From the NCBI GenBank assembly GCA_024195585.1, contig SWBL01000238.1:1-64000 (forward strand): a DNA stretch of 64,000 bases. Reading direction: 5' to 3'. The notes under the pieces were generated by a model, which worked only from the letters and a program-made list of their open reading frames with translations, was not told the origin of the DNA and ran no database searches. A program made the position numbers and the translations under genes. Below, in pieces: positions 56,257 through 64,000 of the stretch; position 1 is the first letter of the stretch; every line of letters starts with the position of its first letter. This DNA comes from Aureobasidium sp. EXF-3400 (Eukaryota > Ascomycota > Dothideomycetes > Dothideales > Saccotheciaceae).

Positions 56257-57047
56257 ATGTCTGCACCCACCATGCCCGACATCTTCGAGAAAGTCTGGAA
56301 GGCGTTCATCGAAGGCAAAGTCCAGACAGAAGACGGCGTCAAGGTCCCTCGCCCTGAAGGCCCTCCCAAAGTCTCGCTGTCCGCTCTGCCAGGAGGTCCG
56401 CATCTCGACGGCCCCTTACTGACCTGGGAGCCAGAGCGCATGTTGTCGGGCTTCCGCCTGCCTGATCCACGCATCATCAACGAGATCTTGGAGGACCTCG
56501 TGCAGGGCGACAGCATGGAGCAGGTCGAGAAGATCTACCAGCATGAGTATGCCTCTGCAATGTTGCAGGAGTACTGGAAAGTCAGACTGGACAGAGTCCA
56601 AGGCCAGTGGGAAGAGTGGAAGCATGTCGCTGCCAAAGCCGCCGAGGATCTCGCTGCCGCAGAGGCTAGCGGTGATGAGGTTGCTGTTGCGATGCAATAT
56701 GCTATACTCGACCGCGCAAAAGGAAGAGTAATCCATTGGTCCAAGGCTGTCGCCCAGGAGCAGAACAAATTCCAGCAGCAGGACGCCAGGGTTACTGAGT
56801 TGGCTCGCCCAGTCATGGAGGCCATCACCCTGCTTGAGGAGAGACACAAGGCCAATGTGGGCTGGATGATCCTCGCGTACTCTGCTGCTAGAGAAGATGC
56901 AAGCGTCTCGGTGAGTGGAAGGGCATATGACTGTCTGCTGAATGGCAATCGAGCTGACAACTGATCATTTCGTAGGGCCCCGACGATGTCCGAAGAGAGG
57001 TAAACAACTTTGCCGCTTCAAATCCATCTCCTCAAACTCTGCCATAG
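56257..57047 (+). CDS. hypothetical helical/coiled-coil protein
   Basis: Exons 56257-56910 and 56976-57047 give 241 aa; the intron (gtgagt...cgtag) is strong. The N-terminus MSAPTMPDIFEKVWKAFIEG leads to a Pro-rich patch, then a long helical region (KVRLDRVQGQWEEWKHVAAK, then AAEDLAAAEASGDE) with heptad-like spacing. The end after the intron is GPDDVRREVNNFAASNPSPQ. Family unknown. The second exon lies opposite the last coding bases of PabA, so the two genes overlap tail-to-tail. If the intron were retained, the frame would stop at 56964, just short of PabA. Confidence 0.6.
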
Positions 57048-59343
57048 GCGAAGACAGCACAGTGACTGCGCCACCAGCCCCAATCCGCCATACACCTTCA
57101 TCATCCCACTGGAAAGCAGTCCGAATCACAACCGAGAAGTCTCCACCACCTCCAACATCGAAGTACCCAAGTACACCACTGTAGATGCCTCTGGCCCCTC
57201 CTTCGATTCCTGTCAACAACTCGCATGACCGTTTCTTTGGTGCGCCTGTCATAGATCCTGGAGGCAGAGAAGCTGCCAGAACATCAATGCCGGTATGTCT
57301 TGATCCTTCTTGCAGCTGTCCCTCAATGACTGACACAAGCTGGAAAACAGTCTGATACTCTTCGACAGCCATCAACTTCTCAACCTTGACGTTTCCGGAG
57401 CCAACGACACCATGCAAATCGTGCCTGATCAAATCGACGATCATCAGGTTCTCGGCTCTTTCCTTGTCCACATTCAACAATGCTTCTGCCTCTTTTCTTG
57501 TAAGACCATTTTTCTTTTCCACAGTGCCTTTGATTGGTCTGAACTGACACTTTCCAGCTCGCGACCATGACAAAAATCGTTCTGGGCTGGAAGATAGAAT
57601 GGTGACACCGTTTTTCTTTTGTTCTGATTCTTCTTGCAATCGGAGGAAAGCACTAAAGGGAGCCGGATTGAAGCTCCGCAGTCGTTTGTAGAGCTCGAAT
57701 GATTTTGGCTGGGAGCTTTCATCATCATACGAGACGATGCTCTGGTCAGTCAAGCAAAGTTCGTAAGAGTCTCCAGCCCGGATGTGATTCTGACAAGTCT
57801 CGACCTTGCGCACATATTCTGCTTCTCCTGGAGCCGCGATAGTAGGTAGTTTCGGCTCTAATTTGTCGCTGTTCGTAGACCGGTTTGCATCAGACCTTCC
57901 GGTGAGTTCCTTTACGCTCATTTCAACCTTCTTGAACCAATGATCGTCTCCTTGCTCCAGACTTTGGATATAGATATTCTTCTCAACGTGATCAAGAACA
58001 ACGCTGCGTGACACGAAAACGAACCAAACATCCGGACGATCGTTGTTTGTGGGTTGAGGAACGTCGATTGTCTCCAAGCCAGCTTCGTAAGACACGAATC
58101 CAACGAGTCCTCCCCAAAAAGGTACGTCAGCATTCCCGTCAGTCGCTCGATTTGCAGCCATAAAAGATTCGACCTTAGACCAGACGTCTGTCATAGACCC
58201 TGTATATGAAGTGTTCGAGCCCGAGAGGTCACTGGTGATCATATGGTTTCCAGTGGAGTATCGGAGTGACCGGGCATCCTTGGCACAGCCAATTATGCTG
58301 AAGCGACCAGTCTCGGGTCGGACAGGTTGTCCATTCTTGCTACCAGACTCCAGCAAGATAGCTTGCTGGTCGATGTCTTGTAGGCTTCGGAGCAACAAAG
58401 CTACATCGAGGTCATCCGAGGACATATCGATACACTTCCAGCTGACAGATCTCGATGGAATCGATCGTCTTGTTCTTGATGAATCCCGAGTTACAGCTGG
58501 AGTCGTGGCAGTAGTATCTCTGACTGTGGGGTTCACAGCATCGAATAGAGACGACGAGGTGCTTGCTGATTCGTCATCACTTTCGCTGCTGATTTCATGT
58601 GGATCTACCTCGATAGTTGGTCGTGAAGCTTCTATCTTCTGAACACTGGCAGCCCTGTCGATAGTCCAGGCTAATGCTTCAGACCACCAGTTGTGGATGA
58701 TTCGCGCACCAGCAGAGCTCGTGCAGATAGACTCTGGGTGATACTGCACTCCGTAGAAAGGCTTAGTCAAGTGCCTGATGCCCATAAGGATTGGGCCGTT
58801 CTGCTTGTCCGACAAATCCCAAGCCAGTGGTACGATATCCGGGCAGCTCGGAGTGGCCTTCCACAATTCTGGAGATGATTTGTCTACAGTGTGGCCGAGT
58901 TTTGCATGCAGCGAGTGATACTGAGTGGCCATGAGGAGATCAATACCTGTGAATAGTGATTGTCCTTGGTGGAAGACTTCGGTTATTAGGCCATGACGGG
59001 GCTGATGGAGTCCACCGGCTGTGCCTCCAAAGGCCAGGGCAAGACTTTGGAATCCAAGGCAGATGCCCAAGACTGGCAAGCAGACTCCATCTGGCAAATT
59101 CCACAATTTGCCTATGAGACCTAAGTCATGTGGGTTTCTGGGATCACCAGGACCGGGACCAGCGACTACAGCGTCGAAATGGCCGAGGAATGCATGAAAG
59201 TATGGATCATCGCTAGAAGTGAATCTTTTGTCATCGATTTTGATTACCTCGACAGTGGCGTTGAGGTCTTGTTGAAGTAGATTGATGATATTGTTGCTAA
59301 AGGAGTCATAGGCATCCAGGAAAAGTAGATGGGGGCGGTGCAT
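56965..59343 (-). CDS. pabaA: para-aminobenzoate synthase (GATase + ADC synthase fusion)
   Basis: Bifunctional enzyme making 4-amino-4-deoxychorismate from chorismate and glutamine for folate. Intronless, 792 aa. N-terminal class I glutamine amidotransferase: GPGPGD at 62-67, nucleophile Cys95 in VLGICLGFQS, and the His/Glu motif VQYHPES. After a Ser/Thr linker (about 250-300) comes the chorismate-binding half: PIKGTVEKKNGLT, RAENLMIVDLIRHDL, YQTVFQLVSVIEGQL, PPGSMTGAPKKRSCELL and ARGIYSGVLGYFDVGGGGDF. The PIKGT motif with lysine marks ADC synthase, not anthranilate synthase. The fused order matches fungal pabaA/ABZ1. The extreme C-terminus overlaps exon 2 of the convergent gene. Confidence 0.95.
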   Translation of the reverse strand: MHRPHLLFLDAYDSFSNNIINLLQQDLNATVEVIKIDDKRFTSSDDPYFHAFLGHFDAVVAGPGPGDPRNPHDLGLIGKLWNLPDGVCLPVLGICLGFQSLALAFGGTAGGLHQPRHGLITEVFHQGQSLFTGIDLLMATQYHSLHAKLGHTVDKSSPELWKATPSCPDIVPLAWDLSDKQNGPILMGIRHLTKPFYGVQYHPESICTSSAGARIIHNWWSEALAWTIDRAASVQKIEASRPTIEVDPHEISSESDDESASTSSSLFDAVNPTVRDTTATTPAVTRDSSRTRRSIPSRSVSWKCIDMSSDDLDVALLLRSLQDIDQQAILLESGSKNGQPVRPETGRFSIIGCAKDARSLRYSTGNHMITSDLSGSNTSYTGSMTDVWSKVESFMAANRATDGNADVPFWGGLVGFVSYEAGLETIDVPQPTNNDRPDVWFVFVSRSVVLDHVEKNIYIQSLEQGDDHWFKKVEMSVKELTGRSDANRSTNSDKLEPKLPTIAAPGEAEYVRKVETCQNHIRAGDSYELCLTDQSIVSYDDESSQPKSFELYKRLRSFNPAPFSAFLRLQEESEQKKNGVTILSSSPERFLSWSRAGKCQFRPIKGTVEKKNGLTRKEAEALLNVDKERAENLMIVDLIRHDLHGVVGSGNVKVEKLMAVEEYQTVFQLVSVIEGQLQEGSRHTGIDVLAASLPPGSMTGAPKKRSCELLTGIEGGARGIYSGVLGYFDVGGGGDFSVVIRTAFQWDDEGVWRIGAGGAVTVLSSPMAEFEEMDLKRQSCLPLFGHRRGPTK

Positions 59344-59700
59344 TGGAACAAGTCCTCGATGAGTCCAGGAGTCAAGAAAACGGGATGTCAGGAAAAAGGG
59401 TGAGCCTTTCGATGCAGACTGTCAAGAACATGCGAGCCAGATGGGTTGGGCAGCGATATTGTCTGAGATGGCAACTGAGCACCGATGAGATGATGAATCG
59501 ATGTATTCTAGAAAGAAAAGCTGGAGAAACTAGAGCCGGATCGGGCAAGGCTTTCCCGTGAAGTCTATCTCAGCCCTACCATTATTCACTCGCGTTCGGC
59601 GGGCAGTCGCGACAGCTTGGCGACATGACGCTCTGCTTTCTCTGATAAACATACACAAAAGCGAAGACCGAGGAAGGCGCAGAAGTGCAGACTGAGGAAG
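59344..59700. other. divergent promoter of pabaA and MED6
   Basis: 357 bp head-to-head spacer; no gene and no clear TATA box. Confidence 0.4.
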
Positions 59701-60810
59701 ATGGCCAACACGTGGAACGGCACGCCGCTGGACGAGGTGCAGTTTCGACGGCCAGATGTGATCGGCTGGTGGGGAATCAATGAAAACTCCAGTATGCACC
59801 CAATCACTCTTCTCTAGTCGGCGACTAACTCTTCCTATTCAGTACACGCCATCCTCCGCGAAACGCCATTCTTCGATCCGACCAGCAAGAATGGCCTCCT
59901 ATGGAAACAAGCTGAGGTCCACCCTCCGATCTGGGAAATGTGCACAAACAGACAGGCCTTCGAGACACGATTGAAGCAGATGAACGGCGTTGAATACCTG
60001 ATTGTCGGCGAACCCCAGCAAAACACGGATCCATCACTGGGTCCAGATACAGGCATATGGGTCATCCGCAAGCAAGATCGTCGCAAGAGACCTCCACAAG
60101 CCGACGAGATTACAGTCCTGGCCACGTACTACATGGTCGGCGAGAATATGTACCAAGCGCCCTCGGTCTACGATATTGTTGGCAACCACCTGCTCTCAGC
60201 CATGAACTCACTCACCAAATTTACTCAAGCCGCTGCTCCTCTACCGCTCTATACCCCCGCAACAGGCTACACCTATTACCCACCTGCCACAGCAAAAACA
60301 CTCGCTGCATCACAAGCCCTGAACACCTCCAGTCGAGAGCAAAGTACCGCTCCCGAACCAGCCGAACTACCTTCCACGGCCACCCTAGAACCAACCGCAC
60401 AATCAACCACCTCAACTCTCGAACCAAAAGCCGCAAAAGACGCAAACCCACGCGCCCAAAAAGCCTTTTACGAATCCCTACATAACATGGTCCTCTACGG
60501 CGACGAATACATGGATGAAAACCCCCTTCGCGGTGAACCAGGCAACTTCACTTTCTCGGCCACAAAACACCACGTTCGTGCAAAAGCCGAAGCCGCCGAG
60601 GCCGCCAAAGCAAAAGAAGCAGAGTTGGCAAGGAAGTTGGAAGAAGCAAGATTGGCTGCTCAGGCTACACCTTTCGCTTCGGCAGCTGCCAAAAAGGACG
60701 AAGAGGAAAAGACAAAGAAGAAGGTCAGGGATAAGATTAAGAAAAGGAGAAGTAAGGGTCTGGCTACTAATCCGAGTACGCCTGCTAGTCCTGCCACTCC
60801 GGCTGCTTAG
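59701..60810 (+). CDS. MED6: Mediator subunit MED6
   Basis: Head-module subunit of Mediator. Exons 59701-59791 and 59843-60810 give 352 aa. The Med6 domain (about 1-160) shows ANTWNGTPLDEVQFRRP, AILRETPFFDPTSKNGLLW, TGIWVIRKQDRRKRPP and ITVLATYYMVGENMYQAPSV YDIVGN. The tail is Thr/Ala/Lys-rich and disordered, with a basic helical segment (AKKDEEEKTKKKVRDKIKKR). Length is normal for fungi. Nuclear. The gene converges with alpha-amylase; stops are 60 bp apart. Confidence 0.93.
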
Positions 60811-60870
60811 CAGGAAGCTCAGAGGCTATTGATGATAATAATGATACCCATGATGAATCCATTCAAGACA

Positions 60871-62542
60871 TCAACATATCGCACTCCCCTCGAGTTGCTT
60901 GCTCGAGTACAAGACCAATGGCACACCTCCCGAGATGTTGATTGCCAAATGGCCTCTTCCGTCCGTTGTAAAGTTCTTACAGGCCAACACATCTGTGACA
61001 TCCATCTCCGCATCAAAGCCCGAACTTGTGCCCAACAACGTAAGATTACTATACCCACTGGCACCAAGATTGTTAAACACACCCACAACCTGCGTATCGT
61101 TGTTTCCCTTTCTCATCACAATAGAGTGATCATCTGTCCACACTGAATACGCATTGTAGCTCAGATACCCATCGTCATTTTGGACAGCCAAGTGACGTAT
61201 AGCGTTGAGTTTGGCAATGTGCTTGTACAACACAGCTGAGGTATCATATCCAGATTTCCACAACTGTTCTCGTTGTGTAGGTGTTGCTGAGCCGTCGAAA
61301 TGCTGTTCTTGGCCTTGATAGACGATAGGAATACCATCTGCCAGCATCGCAAACGCGATTGCGTTCTTGGCTAATGCCATGTCGGATGTCAAAGATGCAA
61401 ACCGGACATTATCGTGGTTCTCGAGAAAGGAGCCGAGGAGGGTCACGTCCTTGCAGGTAGACTTCATGGTCTCAATGCCTTGGGCTAGGGCTGAGATCGA
61501 GCCGGAGGTGGAGGCAAAGGCAGAAGTTATGTTGTAGTATGCTGGGTAGTTCATTACTCCCGAGATGGAGTCTTGGTATGCGCAGACGTAGTCGGCGTTG
61601 TTGTTGAAGACTTCGCCGATGGCGTACATGTCTGAGGCTAATTCGAAGGCTGCCAGAGAGTCTTTGCTTACTTCTGCGGCACTATCGATGCGGAGGCCGT
61701 CAACTAACTCAGGTTAGCTGTTGGTATGCTGCATGAGATGAAGGTAGTGTTACTTGTGTAGTTTGCAACTAGTTGCTTAATCCATGTTGCCCACATGTCT
61801 TGGACGTTGGTGTCTTCGACGCGAAGGTCGGGTAGTGAGACTGTATTGTCACCTTCCCAGCACTAAGTATGTGTCAGCAAGATCCTGAACTAGTGGTTGA
61901 TATCACTCACGAGCTCCATGCTGGTTTGATTGTTGTAGTCTATCAAGCAGAAAGGATGGTAGTATGACTCTTTGTTGAACGGGTTGAAGGTCGAATAGTC
62001 CACGCATTCACCACAACCTGCAAAGCCCATATGATTGGTGACTACATCAACCATGAGATACTAGCCACCGGTCAGTCAAGGTCTTGCAATCATAAAAGAA
62101 GACACTGTACCATTCCTCTCTTGTGCAAGGCATCTGACAACGATACCAGATCTGTAGCAGAGCCAAAGTTGGTGTTGACTGCATATATATCTTGTGCCCA
62201 GTATCCATGATAGCTTGATCCGTCAGCCGTCGAGGCATTCAAGTTTTCCACTACCGGTGAGATCCACACCTGTTGAACAGTCAGTACTTGTTGAGGTCGG
62301 GATATTCTCATACTGACAGCTGTAAAGCCCATGTTTTGGATATAGTCTAGGTGGTTGATAAGTCCCTGCCATGTGCCACCGCAGTAGTCACTCAGATCGC
62401 AAGACGCTGTTGTAGAGCCATCAGTGCGAGCGAACCTGTCGGTCATGACTTGGTAAATAGATTGAGCTCGCCATCCCGATGGTGAGAGACCTTGTACAAC
62501 AGTCAAGAGCGCAAGTGATGAAGAAAGTGTTCTGAGAATCAT
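60871..62542 (-). CDS. secreted alpha-amylase (GH13, TAKA-amylase type)
   Basis: Extracellular endo-1,4-alpha-glucanase. Exons 62542-62318, 62269-62111, 62060-61911, 61862-61754 and 61703-60871 give 491 aa. Residues 1-19 ([19 protein letters not shown]) are a signal peptide. GH13 regions: VVTNHM (region I), GLRIDSA with nucleophile Asp221 (II), IGEVF with acid/base Glu245 (III) and ENHDNV with Asp312 (IV); the spacings 24 and 67 equal those of TAKA-amylase. The calcium-site and cysteine pattern (CGECVDYS, Cys-rich core) also fit. The C-terminal beta domain ends at [11 protein letters not shown] without a starch-binding module. Confidence 0.95.
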
Positions 62543-64000
62543 GGTGGCAAGGATTTTGATTCTGAAGATCGTTAGAGCCTTGCGAGTGCCTTTCGAAAAG
62601 CGGAAAGCAGCAGAATATTTATCTCATTTTTCGTCCAAGGGTTATCCAGTGCCGTCAGCGTCATCGTGCCTGCTCCTCAGGATGCAACACAAGGTGCGCC
62701 GCTCGAGCCTGATCTGATCTGCGGATGTGCATCTTGAGATATGACAATCCTTGCCTCTGATGGATTGTTCTTCCATAGCAGTCAACACCTGACACTCAAG
62801 ACCAAGATGATCTGTTACCGCGATCGTCTCTGAGTGTGAGCGCATGATCGTTGGAGATTGCACTATGACTCTGGAATGCAGAGAGCTTGGCTTTGTTGTT
62901 TCGGAGATATACCAAGAAGGATGTTCCTTTCCATGACTCGGGCCCATGGATATCCAGTCAAGTTGGAGTATGCTTATTTTCGGGAGTGATCTGAAACGCC
63001 AATGAGAGGTAGTGGTGTTGTCGCTGTACCTGGATTTGGCTCCAGTGTCAGACATCAAATCATAGTTAGATTATGCCACCATTATAAGGCCGTTGACAGT
63101 CTTATGCACGTCGGGTGAGAACAACAAGATCTGGTAGGCTGAGAAAGGTCACATGCTGAGGATAGTGTAGCGTTTTAGCCTTTCGGACACTTTGACGGAG
63201 GTTTGCAATGTTGGATGCTTCTCCTGCATGTTGGCTTGGTGAGTAAGTGATGTTAGCCTTGGAGCTAAACGACTGAGTAAGACGGTCGATCGACGCGTCG
63301 ACCTATAAGCACATCCGGGGTACAACAAAATAGGTTGACGGTAGATGGAAGATATCGCTTTTCCAAGCCCAGGGCAGTACGGCCATTCGTTAAACCAGAC
63401 ACTGTAAAATGATGAAGGTGGTGAGATATTTCCCTCTCTGGCCAGAGTGTTAGTGAGGGATGGATGTATGCTGAGCGGTGTGATACAAGAGCCGACATGG
63501 ACTGAGTATCACATTGTAGCGGCCGAAGGTTGGTGTACAGTTTCCTGTTGCATGTACACGATTCGTGGCACTTGACCGTTGGACATGCATTAGGATGGAG
63601 GGTAGAGATGCGCAAGGCGGGCTCACATGGATATGTGGGGGGGTTGCGGGGTTGGCGGTCTTGTTGTTGACCGAGGCGGTAAGCTTTAGCATGTGCGCGT
63701 CGCAGTGCAAAAGATACCTCATGGCACGACGTTGTTCTTGCATGGAAGGAGTCAAACCGTAGGCCATATGGTTGGTACGACTTGGAATCCTCCGTAGCGA
63801 AGAATAGATTCTGTGGCCGTCCTTGTTGAAGTGTGTCACCCTGTCCTCCAACTTTCGAGTCGATGTGTGGAAACAAATGACGTAGTGGGTGTAGCGATGA
63901 TCGTCGATGTTCGCCCTGGGATGTGCCAGTTGAAGCTTCTTCGCATGCCGAGTCTGGAGATGTCGTGTTCTGGCCGATTCTGCACAAGGCCAATACAACA
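62543..64000. other. amylase promoter and right-edge spacer
   Basis: TATTTAT at 62616-62622 (ATAAATA on the minus strand) lies 75 bp upstream of the amylase ATG and may be its TATA box. Two overlapping long minus-strand frames (63265-63993 and 63450-63998) are rich in His, Arg and Thr and have no recognisable content. Confidence 0.4.
62616..62622 (-). promoter_or_regulatory. possible TATA box of alpha-amylase
   Basis: ATAAATA on the coding strand, about 75 nt before the start codon; the match is partial. Confidence 0.3.

Noticed and set aside
63265..63998. Two overlapping frames of 182 and 242 codons at the right edge
   Set aside because: They overlap in different frames, lack an ATG-supported start of quality and have low-information His/Arg/Thr-rich content.

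Overview
This 64 kb window is nuclear DNA of a filamentous ascomycete (Pezizomycotina). The gene families best match Dothideomycetes-like fungi, but the lineage below Pezizomycotina is an inference. The evidence is short GT-AG introns of about 45-110 nt with CTRAY-like branch sites, no operons, and fungus-specific families: a Zn2Cys6 regulator, a DUF2457 protein, a fused GATase/ADC-synthase PabA, a WWM1-like protein, DHA1-type MFS carriers and a fungal glucokinase. I rebuilt exon structures by hand from splice consensus and reading phase. Terminal exons of unfamiliar proteins are the least certain parts.

Layout. 0-10 kb: a Hook dynein adaptor, a bHLH regulator with an SREBP-like basic region, a MNN2-type mannosyltransferase, a short-chain dehydrogenase and an Atg37/ACBD5-like acyl-CoA-binding membrane protein. 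10.7-20.8 kb: an F-box gene with an in-frame nonsense codon, a QDR-like MFS exporter, tRNA-Thr(AGT), a WWM1-like protein, glucokinase, an alpha/beta hydrolase and an F-box-like protein. 21-32 kb: SAR1 split into 13 exons, a large acidic DUF2457 protein, a TPR-SET protein and an orphan protein. 32.5-35.5 kb: a PHO13-type phosphatase and the DNA primase large subunit. 36.5-44 kb: Zn2Cys6 factor, DUF3237 protein, amidase and MFS transporter, which together look like a small catabolic or transport cluster. 44.2-44.7 kb: a MITE-like element with about 60 bp terminal inverted repeats and a 5 bp target duplication. 45.3-50.8 kb: housekeeping genes (B12D/NDUFA4-like, SNRNP27, ELP5, an Asx-homology-like protein, SEC22). 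50.8-56.2 kb: gene-poor, with two small hypothetical ORFs. 56.2-62.6 kb: a coiled-coil hypothetical protein that overlaps PabA tail-to-tail, PabA, MED6 and a secreted alpha-amylase. The last 1.4 kb holds no gene I can support.

Most genes are independent housekeeping units (secretory pathway SAR1 and SEC22, Golgi mannosylation, splicing, tRNA modification, Mediator, replication, folate). The points most worth a second look are the 36.5-44 kb cluster, the MITE, a GC-AG intron in the DUF3237 gene, the interrupted F-box gene, the ambiguous splice in the zinc-cluster gene, and the antisense overlap of coding ends at PabA. I found no CRISPR array, virus or clearly novel multi-gene defence system.
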